Assembly (NCBI RefSeq): GCF_036173125.1 | Contig: NZ_CP108054.1 | Span: 6,663,001 to 6,727,000, forward strand | Length of the DNA: 64,000 nt | Direction of reading: 5' to 3' | DNA from: Streptomyces sp. NBC_00286 | Lineage (GTDB): Bacteria; Actinomycetota; Actinomycetes; Streptomycetales; Streptomycetaceae | Shown: in pieces, positions 46,479-55,000 of the stretch | How the letters are laid out: every line of letters begins with the position of its first letter | Numbering within the stretch: position 1 is the stretch's first letter | Notes under the pieces: model-generated | What the model was told of the DNA's origin: nothing | Seen by the model: the letters and a program-made list of their open reading frames with translations, nothing else | Database searches by the model: none | Translations under genes and position numbers: made by a program

Positions 46479-47147
46479 CGCGTCTCAGTCCCCCGAAGAC
46501 TGTCAAATTTGAGTGATGCATCATGAGAAAATGGTCGGACTTCCCGAGCTCTCCCCGAAATTGCCAAATCGCACTCGAGCGCCTCCCGGATGGTCACTGG
46601 CCCCGTCTGCCTGCTATGTGGCGTTAGTTCAACAGTACGACTCGTTACCCTTCCATCACCAAGGCTTTGCACGTGTGGCGAGCGTCACATGTGACGGAAA
46701 ATCGCCTTGCTAAATGCGCGGGTCAATGTATGGGCGGCTCGATTGACGCCCCGCCGCGGTGAGGTGCGGGGAAGGTGAACCGAATGAGTCGCATAGGGAA
46801 TTGCTGGCTCCGGATTTATCTTGGCTGAAAACTGAGGCCCTCCTCGATGCCGGCCCGGCGCGGCCCGCGGCACGGCCGTGCCTCCTGTCGATCATGTGGT
46901 GGGAAGCGCGGCCGTCGTCGCCGGTGTCGGTCGTTCCGCTCGGTGTCGGCTTTGAGGCTCGCCTGGCGAGCGGCCTCAATGTAGCGCGCGGCGAACTTCA
47001 TCTCTGCTAAATCCGAGTGTGATCACTGGATGTGTGAACTGTTGGCCAGGGGATGCAGTGATCGTTTCGGGATGAGGTCTGTGGTTCGGTGAGGCTGCGG
47101 GCTGGGGCTTTCGTGGTGCTGGGGTCCCCCATGCGCTCGCGGTCGCC
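46479..47147. other. Intergenic region, 669 bases, unusually AT-rich in its left half
   Basis: No gene is supported here. The left part (46480-46740) is less GC-rich than the rest of the window and holds the upstream region of the LuxR-type gene plus a 14-base palindrome. The right part (46740-47147) has short open frames on the minus strand, one starting MKFAARYIEAARQAS, that may be remnants, but none resembles a family I know. Confidence 0.6.
46683..46696. promoter_or_regulatory. Perfect 14-base palindrome, probable operator
   Basis: CGTCACATGTGACG is a perfect palindrome, about 205 bases upstream of the LuxR-type gene and in the AT-richer part of the gap. The form suits a dimeric regulator. 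Which protein binds it is unknown. Confidence 0.5.
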
Positions 47148-48119
47148 TCACCCCTTGTCGGCCTCGTCCTCTTCGTCGGATCCCGTGTGCTGTGGCATCG
47201 AGGTATCCGGCATTACCGAGGGTCTGTCCTCTGACGGCTTCGCAGAGAGGCGCCCATTCCTCGCCATGCCGGGCGGTGAGGGCCGTTGCCTCGGCCTGCT
47301 CGACGTCGGGGGACACCGCTTGACCCAGCTGCGGCCGAACCCCGGCCCCTCGGTGGACCGAGCAGGTTCGAGCATGTGGCGGAGGAAGACAGCGAGGTCA
47401 TCGAGCACGGAGAACACGCCCGCGATGCCGCACGTGCCACCCAATAGGCGCGCCGAGAAGTCATGGGCGGCGCCCTTGAGATGGGCGCCCCTGGTCTCGT
47501 CGAGTTCGGTCGGCGCGCAGCGAGCTGCAGATTCGGCGGGAAGTGGGCCGAAGCGAGTGTCAGTCATGCCGAGTGGCTGCCAGACACGATGGGCGGCGAA
47601 CCGATCGAGCGTGTGGCCGGAGAGGTACTCGACGAGGTAGCCGAGGATGAGGGCAGCGCGGCCCGTGTATTCCACGGCTTCGCCCGGTGGGCGGTGCAGG
47701 GCTTCGTGAAGGACGCCGTCGCGGACGTCTTGCGGGTCGGTGCCGTAGAGGTTCTTGAGGTTGGCCCGTAGTGGGACGCCGACGGTGTGGGTGAGCAACT
47801 GGTGTGCGGTGGACTGGGCGAGGGGGTGGCCTGTGACCTCGGGCCAGAAGTCGCCCAGAGCCCTGTCCAGTTCGAGCTTTCCGTCCTCGACGAGAGTTCC
47901 GATGGTGGACCAGACGGCGAGGATCTTGGTGAGGCTCGCGACGTCGAAGATCGTGTCGAGTCGCGTCGGCTCGGCAGGGTGGTCGGGATCCAGGACGCCA
48001 ACGGTGCCACTGGCCTGCGTGCCATCGCTGTCGCCCACAGCCCAGACGGCGCCCGGGTAGACCTTGTCGCGGACACCGTCGTGGAGGAGCTGGTGAATGC
48101 GGTCGGTGTCGAGGGGCAT
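47148..48119 (-). CDS. Serine hydrolase (beta-lactamase/esterase fold), C-terminus aberrant
   Basis: This 323-residue protein belongs to the class C beta-lactamase-like serine hydrolases. The S-x-x-K catalytic motif is SLTK (Ser62, Lys65), and later landmarks are QLLTHTVGVP, GEAVEYTGRAALILG and WQPLGMTDTRFG. The ATG at 48119 follows GGGAG. After GFGRSWVKR (about residue 263) the family resemblance stops, and a low-complexity, charged tail ending DEEDEADKG follows. That is likely a frameshift or rearrangement that removed the last strand-helix part. It may be inactive. It is the last gene of the minus-strand operon that starts with the two deaminase-like genes. Confidence 0.78.
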   Translation of the reverse strand: MPLDTDRIHQLLHDGVRDKVYPGAVWAVGDSDGTQASGTVGVLDPDHPAEPTRLDTIFDVASLTKILAVWSTIGTLVEDGKLELDRALGDFWPEVTGHPLAQSTAHQLLTHTVGVPLRANLKNLYGTDPQDVRDGVLHEALHRPPGEAVEYTGRAALILGYLVEYLSGHTLDRFAAHRVWQPLGMTDTRFGPLPAESAARCAPTELDETRGAHLKGAAHDFSARLLGGTCGIAGVFSVLDDLAVFLRHMLEPARSTEGPGFGRSWVKRCPPTSSRPRQRPSPPGMARNGRLSAKPSEDRPSVMPDTSMPQHTGSDEEDEADKG

Positions 48120-48205
48120 GGTCTCCCGATCGATGGGTGCCGTGGGTGTCCCGTCGGTCAGAGTAGTGAGGGGACGCAGGCAGGTTCGGTCGCGCCACGG
48201 ACAGG

Positions 48206-49302
48206 TCAACTCAGTCGCTTGCCGAGGTCGGTCAGTGCTGCGGCGGTTGTGCTGAGGGGGTAGCGGGCCGCGTTTGTGCGGCCCGCTGCTTGAAGGGCCG
48301 GGAGCAGGCCGGGCGTGGTGCGGAGCCGGTCGAGGTCTCGGGCAAGGGACGTGGGATTGGTGAAGTCGGTGGCCAGGCCGGTGGCTGCGAGGGTTTCGTT
48401 CAGGCCGGGCACGGGCTGGTAGAGGACGGGCAGGCCGCAGGCTTGGGCTTCGAGGGCGACCAGGCCCATGGCTTCGAGGGTGGTGGAGGGCATCACCAGG
48501 GCGTCGTGGTCGGCGAAGGTTTTCCACAGCTGTGGTCGGCGGAGCCTGCCGAGATAGCGGACGCGGCCTCCAAGGGGGCGCAGCAGTGGGGTCAGTGCGT
48601 GGAACTGGCGGCGTGGGGCGGCGATGCTCAGCTCGACGGCGTGGGTGATGGGGAGCGCGTGCAGCAGGGCCTCGATGCCCTTTCGGCGGTGAGGCGTCCG
48701 GCGTACAGCAGGCGGAGGTGGCTCGTCGGGCGGTGGCCGGGGCGGGGTGGTGGGGCGGTGAGCAGGTGGTCGGGGATGCCCCAGGGGATTTTCTCGATCT
48801 TGCGTCGGTCGGTGGTGGGAGCGAGGTGGAGGAGGCGGTCGGCCATCGCCGCGGTGGGCACGACGATGGCGTCGGCGGCGCGTGCAGTCTCGTGCAGGAC
48901 GCGAAGCTGGTCGCGGTGGGCTTCGGCGAAGAGCAGGTCGGTGCCGTGCACGAGAGCGATGCGAGGGTGGTCGGGCAGGGCCCGGATCAAGGCTGGGGTG
49001 GCGCCGAAGGTGAGGTGCTGCAGGTGGAGCGCGCCGATGTCGGACGGGTCGATCTGGTGGAGCAGGACTCTGCGCAGGCCGTGGACGTATTGGGTGAAGG
49101 GCGGCCCTGAGAGGCACTTGCCGGGGATCGCCAGCAGTCCTAGCCCTGTGGGTACGTGGGGCGGTCGGGCCTGCGGGGCGAGCATGAAGGCACGGGCCGG
49201 GACGAGCGGGTGCTCGCCGGTGTAGAGGTCGAGGAAGAGTTCGACGCTGCCGCCGGCGCTGCCGAAGGGCAGGTCGAGGGCGGTCGCGACCACGTGGCTC
49301 AT
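48206..49302 (-). pseudogene. Family-4 glycosyltransferase split by a one-base frameshift
   Basis: The N-terminal half runs from the ATG at 49302 (MSHVVATALDLPFGSAGGS) to LRLLYAGRLTAE. The C-terminal half, in another frame, runs from KGIEALLHALP to the stop at 48206 and has the E-x7-E motif EAMGLVALE of GT4 enzymes. The switch lies at CCCTTTC (48678-48684); one extra T there would restore LTAEKGIEALL, a normal family sequence, with 365 residues in total. This is either a real mutation or a homopolymer sequencing error. The ATG overlaps the stop of the upstream deaminase-like gene (ATGA). Confidence 0.85.
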
Positions 49303-49835
49303 GCGCTGCCTCCCGGGATTTCCTCGTAGAGGCGGGAGATGTCGATCCCTTTGCTGGCCGTGTACTTCAGGCCGTGGAGTTGGTAGCTGGCCGGGGCGCC
49401 GAGGCAGTGGAGAAAGACGAGCTTGCCGAAGGTCATCCGGGGATAGACGCGTACGGGCCTGGCGACGCGGATCTCCAACGTCCAGCGGATCGCGTGACCT
49501 TGGTGGCCGAGCGGAGCGGAGACGTGGACCCAGATGCCCAGGGCTCCGATGGTGCGGTCGCCATTGAGGAACTGCGCGTACGTCTCCGAGCCGGTCCTCT
49601 CGTACGTGATGCCGAGGTAGAGGACGCCCGGGTGCAGGACCAGTCCACTCGCGGGGATCGTGACTTCGGTGCAGCCGGTCGGGATGGCCGCATCAAGGTC
49701 GCCGTCGCAGATGCGCAGGGTTTCGCCGAGGCGCCAGTCGTAGGCGTTGGGCGAGAGCCCGGCGGGGTCGTACGGCTCGATGATGATCTCGCCTGCGGCT
49801 CGTGCGGCGGCGATTGCCGCTTTGGTGAGGATCAC
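49299..49835 (-). CDS. dCTP-deaminase-fold protein with partial active site
   Basis: This protein has 178 residues from the GTG at 49835, a start that gives the family opening MILTKAAIAAARAAGEI and the PNAYDWRLG motif. The fold is that of trimeric dCTP deaminase/dUTPase. Compared with E. coli Dcd (from memory: Ser111, Arg115, Glu138), the catalytic Glu is kept (Glu121 in TLEIRV), but the GRSSLAR loop reads GDRTIGA, so Arg110, Ser111 and Arg115 are replaced. The GTG overlaps the TGA of a second, complementary homologue upstream, and its own stop overlaps the glycosyltransferase start. It may work only as a hetero-oligomer, or bind nucleotides without deamination. Confidence 0.82.
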   Translation of the reverse strand: MILTKAAIAAARAAGEIIIEPYDPAGLSPNAYDWRLGETLRICDGDLDAAIPTGCTEVTIPASGLVLHPGVLYLGITYERTGSETYAQFLNGDRTIGALGIWVHVSAPLGHQGHAIRWTLEIRVARPVRVYPRMTFGKLVFLHCLGAPASYQLHGLKYTASKGIDISRLYEEIPGGSA

Positions 49836-50356
49836 GAGGCCACCGTCCGGAGCGGGCTTACGTCGCACCAGTACGCAGATGGCTGTGGGCCGGTCGCGGC
49901 CTGGTACTTGCCGCAGTACAGGTCGACGGGACCGGCGGATACGAAGAACATGACCTGCCCGATTTGCATGCTCGGGTAGACCCGCAGTGGGCGGATGGGG
50001 GAGAGCATCAGCGTCCACTGGCCGTGGAAGCCGATGTCGCCGATGGGGGCGGTGATCTCGACGAAGAGTCCGAGGCGTCCGACGGAGGAGCGGCCGAAGA
50101 GGAGCGGTACGAAGGTGTCGGAGCCGACTGCTTCGAGGGTGTGGCCGAGGTAGAGCTCATCGGGCTGGAGCACGTAGCCCTCCGGGCCGATGGTGAACTC
50201 CTGTGTGGGGTTGGGGCGGTGGGCGTCCAGGACGTCGACGGTGTACGTCACCAGGGTGGATCCGAGGCGGACGTTGTAGCTGTTCGGGTTGACCTGCTGT
50301 GCGTCGAAGGGGGCGATGCGCAGGCGACCGTCAGTGGCGGCGGCCGTGATCGCCTT
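49832..50356 (-). pseudogene. Second dCTP-deaminase-fold protein; start codon not found
   Basis: The frame carries KAITAAATDGRLRIAPFD, NPNSYNVRLG and FGRSSVGRLGLFVEI, clear dCTP-deaminase-family landmarks. The GRSS-x-x-R loop is intact, but the catalytic Glu position (TLMLSP) is Met. Homology reaches to about 50356, yet no ATG, GTG, TTG or CTG lies in frame between the stop at 50462-50464 and the start of the domain. The first usable codon, GTG at 50251, would remove the first 35 residues and the NSYN motif. It is either a 5' frameshift or a non-standard start. The stop overlaps the next gene's GTG. Confidence 0.6.
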
Positions 50357-50985
50357 CGCGCACCCCCGCTCTGCTCCCCTTGTCGAGGCACCGATCGAGC
50401 TTGAGTCCGTACCCGGACTGGCGAAGTCGCCTTCGAGTCCGAAGCCGCCGGATGCAGTCGCTCACCGGACTCGCTGGTTTCCAACGGACTCCGACCGACC
50501 TGCCAAATGGGTCGGCTGCAGTTCTCAGGTCGGATTATCCAGGACCACCGGGATCATCGCTGACGTCACGCATAGTCATCGTTGCTGCAGCGATCTGACC
50601 GATCTCCCGAACCATTTAGTGAGTGCGCCCCCCCGTATGGGTGGTCATCGACTCGGCCAGATCGCGTTGGTCGTAGTGCCTGATCAGTCAAATACCGGTC
50701 TGTTCCTGTTCATCCCACCGGCTGCCGGGAGCGTGGGACGCGCAGTGATCAGTGCACGTGTCTTCCATCCGCGTGCTCAACTCCCTTCCTGCCAAGGGTT
50801 GCTGAGCGTCACGCTGGGGCCTCCGCTCCGTCGGCTCGTCTTTGGGGCTGATGCACGACGACTGGTGGCCCTGCCTGGCCGTTCGACCGCGGCCCCAGCC
50901 CCCGCCGTACGCGAATCTGTGCCCCCTGCTCTTGCCTCGATGCGGCAATGGGGCGCAGAGGAATGGCGCGACAGGGCCCGATGCC
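50357..50985. other. Intergenic region, 629 bases, between divergent units
   Basis: This region should hold the promoters of the leftward deaminase-like operon and of the rightward recombinase unit. I see no convincing promoter, RNA gene or conserved ORF. Open frames here have no family resemblance. A disrupted 5' end of the deaminase-like gene may lie at its left edge. Confidence 0.5.
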
Positions 50986-51234
50986 ATGGCTGAGGCCTCA
51001 CCCAAGCGCAGCGACCGATCGACGGGCGGACGGTTCGTCCCGCGCGAGCCGCCCCGGATGGTCTTCGAGATCCAGATCCTGGAAGGCCCGGAGGGAGTTC
51101 GGCTGCGCCGCGAGCAGGCACAGGTGATACGGGAGGTTGTGGAATGGGTGGCCCAGAGGCGATCCGAGCCTGGATCGAGCGGGGCTCCAGCAGCAGAAGA
51201 GGAGGACCGGCAAGCGGGGCGGGATCCCAGCTGA
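50986..51234 (+). CDS. Small protein preceding the serine recombinase
   Basis: This is an 82-residue protein of unknown function. Its centre (PPRMVFEIQILEGPEGVRLRR, then EQAQVIREVVEWV) looks like a real folded segment; the tail is acidic. It overlaps the first 91 bases of the recombinase gene in another frame, which would couple their translation. Small genes in this place can act as directionality or expression factors for large serine recombinases, but nothing in the sequence shows that. The ribosome binding site is weak. Confidence 0.5.
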   Translation: MAEASPKRSDRSTGGRFVPREPPRMVFEIQILEGPEGVRLRREQAQVIREVVEWVAQRRSEPGSSGAPAAEEEDRQAGRDPS

Positions 51235-53072
51235 TCCGGGTCGCGTGGCTGGGCCGGACCTCCACGCGCGACCTGCAGGATCCGACGCTCTCCCTGCCGC
51301 GGCAGCTGCGCAACAGCCGGGCAGCCCTGCCCGAGAACACCGCGATCGTCGCCCACTTCTACGACGTGGAATCCGGCCGCCTGGCCCTGGACGCCCGCGG
51401 CCACGGCACCGCGCACGAGAAGTTCCAGATCCCCATCCCACGGGACGGCAGCATCCAGGACCTCCTGGAGGAAGCGCAGCGACCGGATCGGCGATTCGAC
51501 GCGGTGATCTGCGAGGCGATCGACCGGATCGCACGGACCACCTACTTCAGCACCAGGATCGAATACCAGCTGGAGCAGGCCGGCGTGCCCCTGCTCGCCG
51601 CGGACGAGCCGATCCGACTCGACGTAAGCCCCCGCAGGGCCAAGGCCGCCACCCAGGTCCTCACCCGCCGGATGAAGCAGGGCGTGGCCGAGTGGTACGT
51701 CACCGAGATGCTGGAGAAGTCCTGGTCGGGCTTCGAGACACACACCGAGCAGGGCTACAACATCGGCAAGCCGTGCTACGGCTACCAGGCCAGACCGGTA
51801 CCGCATCCGGTGCCCGCGAAGCGGGCCAAGGGGGTCAAGAAGACCCTGTTGGAGGTCCACCCGGTCGAGGGCCCGGTGGTCCGGAAGATGTTCCACTGGC
51901 GCATCGTGGAGCGCCTCAGCTATCAGGCGATCGCTGACCGGCTGAACGCGGACCTGACGCTCAACCCGCCCCCGTCCCCCATCCTGGCCGACACCGCGGT
52001 CGGCCACTGGACCTACTCGAGCGTCCGCGACGTGCTCACCAACCCGAAGCACACCGGGCACATGGTCGGGAACCGGCGGGCCCGCAAGGGCGTCGGCCGT
52101 AACCGGCCCAACCCGGTGGAGGAGTGGGTGTGGTCCATCGAGCCCACTCATGAGGCGCTGGTGGACCTGGAGACGTTCGTACAAGCCCAGCAGGTCGCTG
52201 AGCACCGCGAGCGCTCCCGCAGCGCCGCCGGGACAAGCAGACACCCGCAGGCACAGCGGACCTACCGGCTACGCAGCTTCATCTTCTGCGCACAATGCGA
52301 GCGCCGCTTCTACGGCAAGCCCAGCAAGGGGATCAACTACTACGTCTGCGCGCCGAAGAAGCCGTACCGAGCTGCGGATCACCCGGCGAGCGTCTGGGTG
52401 CCGGAGGCAGGCATGCTCCAAGGGCTCGGTGATTTCCTGTCCGACCGGGTTTTCGGCGTGTACCGGCGAGAACTGCTGACCGAGACCATGGACCAGATGG
52501 ACGCCGATGCTGAGCGCGAACGAGAAGCACATGCGGCGTCTCTCCGCAGGGCCATCGCCGAGGCAGAGACCAAAACCAAGCGGCTCCTCCACAGCCTGGA
52601 GCTCGTTGACAACCCCGACCGCAACTTCATCCGGGACCTCAACGAGCGCCGCGCCGAGCTCCACGGCCACCAGCTGGATCTTGAGCGGCAGTTGTCGCGG
52701 CTGGAGACCGAGATCCAGGAGACCCCGAATCCGGACCTCCTCACCGGGCTACCGGTCACCGCGGTCGACCTGACCGCCCTGCCGGACGCGCTTTCGCGCC
52801 GTCTGTTCGAGACACTCCGGCTGGAGATCCACTACGACCACAAGACGGAACTGGCCACCTGTCGCGTGACCCTGACCAGTGGCAGCATTGGCGATATCGC
52901 CGACATGGCGGAGGTCCTGCCCGGCCGACCGGGCGGGACGACACTCCGAACGAGCGAGGAGGAAGGAATGGCAGCGGAGAGGAAGACGCCGCCGCCAACC
53001 TTCTGCGGAGCGCCCCCGGCAGGACTCGAACCTGCGGCCAAGCGCTTAGAAGGCGCCTGCTCTATCCACTGA
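51144..53072 (+). CDS. Large serine recombinase (integrase/excisionase of a mobile element)
   Basis: This 642-residue site-specific recombinase has the order resolvase domain, recombinase domain, zinc ribbon, coiled coil. The catalytic Ser is Ser40 in RVAWLGRTSTRD. A putative zinc ribbon begins at FIFCAQCERRFYGK with a later Cys in YYVCAPKK. The coiled coil is at about residues 448-525. The ATG at 51144 is the first plausible start; the catalytic domain begins about 30 residues in. The last 20 residues (PAGLEPAAKRLEGACSIH) are the reverse-strand translation of a tRNA gene. The native C-terminus probably differs in the unintegrated element. Confidence 0.92.
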   Translation: MGGPEAIRAWIERGSSSRRGGPASGAGSQLIRVAWLGRTSTRDLQDPTLSLPRQLRNSRAALPENTAIVAHFYDVESGRLALDARGHGTAHEKFQIPIPRDGSIQDLLEEAQRPDRRFDAVICEAIDRIARTTYFSTRIEYQLEQAGVPLLAADEPIRLDVSPRRAKAATQVLTRRMKQGVAEWYVTEMLEKSWSGFETHTEQGYNIGKPCYGYQARPVPHPVPAKRAKGVKKTLLEVHPVEGPVVRKMFHWRIVERLSYQAIADRLNADLTLNPPPSPILADTAVGHWTYSSVRDVLTNPKHTGHMVGNRRARKGVGRNRPNPVEEWVWSIEPTHEALVDLETFVQAQQVAEHRERSRSAAGTSRHPQAQRTYRLRSFIFCAQCERRFYGKPSKGINYYVCAPKKPYRAADHPASVWVPEAGMLQGLGDFLSDRVFGVYRRELLTETMDQMDADAEREREAHAASLRRAIAEAETKTKRLLHSLELVDNPDRNFIRDLNERRAELHGHQLDLERQLSRLETEIQETPNPDLLTGLPVTAVDLTALPDALSRRLFETLRLEIHYDHKTELATCRVTLTSGSIGDIADMAEVLPGRPGGTTLRTSEEEGMAAERKTPPPTFCGAPPAGLEPAAKRLEGACSIH

Positions 53073-53083
53073 GCTACGGGGGC
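53011..53083 (-). tRNA. tRNA-Arg (anticodon UCU)
   Basis: On the minus strand the sequence folds as a full cloverleaf. The acceptor is GCCCCCG/CGGGGGC, the D arm GCTC-AGTGGATA-GAGC, the anticodon stem GGCGC/GCGCT with loop CTTCTAA (anticodon TCT, reading AGA), and the T arm GCAGG-TTCGAGT-CCTGC. CCA is not encoded. The recombinase gene ends inside it on the opposite strand. The 3' end of the tRNA faces the recombinase, the usual geometry of an attachment site. Confidence 0.93.
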
Positions 53084-53392
53084 CAGGTGTGGTGGCCTGG
53101 GGCACTGATGCCGGTGTGGGCGGATCCGTGACCTTGCCGGGGACAAGGATAGGGCTCCCTTGCCCTGGTCCCCGGTGCTTCGCCTCCGTGGCTCGATGTG
53201 GAGGTTCGGTGAAGCGGTCCTGATAATCGCAGGCAGGTACGAATCGTGCATCGCTTTTGGCGTCTCGCGACCCTGGTGTTGTGTACTCGTTATGCCTGCG
53301 CCCCAGTCGTCCCTTCCGCCCCGTGTGTCCGATCGGCGCGCAGATGTAGTCATATGCTTCAGAAAGCCTCCAAAATTGGGCATTCTTCGCAT
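53084..53392. other. Intergenic region, 309 bases, between tRNA and GTPase genes
   Basis: This region holds the divergent upstream regions of the tRNA (leftward) and the GTPase operon (rightward). The part near 53330-53390 is relatively AT-rich and likely includes the GTPase promoter, but no clear -35/-10 pair was found. Confidence 0.5.
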
Positions 53393-55000
53393 GTGGTGAC
53401 CTTGGACGTACGGCCTCAGCTGCTCGACGCACTTTCCGCCCTGCGCGACCGTGTCGCCGCCGCACGCTTCCCGCTGCCCCTGGCGGGGGCCCCACGCGCG
53501 CGTGCCAATCGCGACGAACTGCTCGCACAACTCGACGACTACTTGGTGCCCCGGTTGAGGGAACCCGAAGCGCCATTGCTGGCCGTCGTGGGGGGATCCA
53601 CCGGAGCCGGAAAGTCGACACTCGTCAACTCCCTTGTGGGCCGTCGCATCAGCGAGGCCGGAGTGCTGCGGCCCACGACCCGCACTCCGGTGCTGGTGTG
53701 CCACCCGGAGGACCACCACTGGTTCAGCGGGATGCGCGTACTGCCCGACCTCACACGCGTATGGAGGCGGCCACCGGACCCCAAGGGCGACCTCCTGCAG
53801 CCGGACGGTCCACGCGCGCGCGTGCTGCGTATCGAAACCGCCGACACCCTCCCGCGGGGTCTCGCCCTCCTCGACGCGCCCGACGTCGACTCCCTGGTGG
53901 CCGACAACCGCGTCCTCGCCGCTGAGCTGATCTGCGCCGCCGACGTATGGATCATGGTCACCACGGCCGCGCGGTACGCCGACGCCGTGCCCTGGCATCT
54001 GCTGCGTACCGCCAAGGAACATGACGCCACGCTCGTCACCGTCCTGGACCGCGTCCCGCACCAGGTGGTCTCCGAGGTGTCGCGGCAGTACGGCGCCCTG
54101 CTCACCAAGGCGGGACTCGGCGACGTGCCCCGCTTCACCGTGCCGGAGCTGCCCGAGTCCGCGTGGGGCGGGGGGCTGCTTCCGGCCACCGCCGTCGCGC
54201 CGCTACGGACCTGGCTCGTCCATCAGGTGCAGGACCCCGGAGCCCGGCACCAGGTGATGGCGCGTACGGCGTACGGAGTGCTCGACTCGCTGAAGGCGCG
54301 GATGCCCGAACTGGCCAGTGCCTCGGCCGCGCAGTACGCCGCCGCGCTGCGGCTCACCGCGGCCGTCGACGGGGCGTACAACAGCGAGCACGCGCGCGTG
54401 CGGGGTCGTTTGCAGGCCGGCGCGGTGCTCGCCGGCGACGCGTTGAAGCGGTGGCGCAGCTACCCACTGGACTGCACCGCCGGCGAACTGCTCGACGCGC
54501 TGGTGGAGAGCCTCGCCGCCCTCCTGCTGTGCGCCGTCGCCGCCGCCGACGAGCGCATCGACGAGGCCTGGCGCCGCGAACCCGCCGCGAAAGCCCCCGG
54601 CCTGATGAACCGGGACCCGGGCCCGGAAGACGCCGAGCACCGGATCGGGCTGGCCGTACGGCGTTGGCGGCGGGTCGTCGAGGAGTACGCCGAGGACGAG
54701 GTACGCCACCTCGGCAAGAGCATCGCGCCCGACGCCGAGGTGGTGGCCGCGCTGGTCGCCACCTCGCTCCTGGGCGGTCGCCGGGCGCGGTCCGCGGGCG
54801 AGAACCTCGCCGAGCGGATCGGCGCGCACGGCGCTCTGCGGCTGCGTGACCGGGCCGGGCGATTGCTCACCGACTACCTCGACAAGACGCTGCACGCCGA
54901 ACGAGAGCGGCGGCTCGCCCCGCTCGACGCCCTCGACGTACGCCCGGAACCCCAGTCCGAACTCATCGCCGCGCTGTCCGTACTGCAGAAGGAGAGGTGA
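53393..55000 (+). CDS. Dynamin/Era-like GTPase, first of a pair
   Basis: This 535-residue GTPase has the G1 loop [10 protein letters not shown] at about residue 67, a switch region [10 protein letters not shown] and a G3-like LLDAPDVDS. The start GTG at 53393 is chosen because the protein then begins [14 protein letters not shown], which matches what I recall of its Streptomyces relatives; an ATG at 53354 is in frame too. The gene overlaps the next GTPase gene by four bases (GTGA). Such pairs are conserved in Streptomyces and thought to act at membranes; the exact role is unknown. Its place right of the tRNA suggests core chromosome. Confidence 0.88.
   Translation: MVTLDVRPQLLDALSALRDRVAAARFPLPLAGAPRARANRDELLAQLDDYLVPRLREPEAPLLAVVGGSTGAGKSTLVNSLVGRRISEAGVLRPTTRTPVLVCHPEDHHWFSGMRVLPDLTRVWRRPPDPKGDLLQPDGPRARVLRIETADTLPRGLALLDAPDVDSLVADNRVLAAELICAADVWIMVTTAARYADAVPWHLLRTAKEHDATLVTVLDRVPHQVVSEVSRQYGALLTKAGLGDVPRFTVPELPESAWGGGLLPATAVAPLRTWLVHQVQDPGARHQVMARTAYGVLDSLKARMPELASASAAQYAAALRLTAAVDGAYNSEHARVRGRLQAGAVLAGDALKRWRSYPLDCTAGELLDALVESLAALLLCAVAAADERIDEAWRREPAAKAPGLMNRDPGPEDAEHRIGLAVRRWRRVVEEYAEDEVRHLGKSIAPDAEVVAALVATSLLGGRRARSAGENLAERIGAHGALRLRDRAGRLLTDYLDKTLHAERERRLAPLDALDVRPEPQSELIAALSVLQKER

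Noticed and set aside
46816..47001. Short minus-strand frame starting MKFAARYIEAARQAS as a gene
   Set aside because: Only the first 20 residues look protein-like; the rest is Arg-rich and has no ribosome binding site or family match. Kept as a possible remnant only.
50289..50993. Plus-strand frame of 234 codons in the gap left of the recombinase
   Set aside because: It overlaps the deaminase-like gene on the other strand and reads as low-complexity without motifs.
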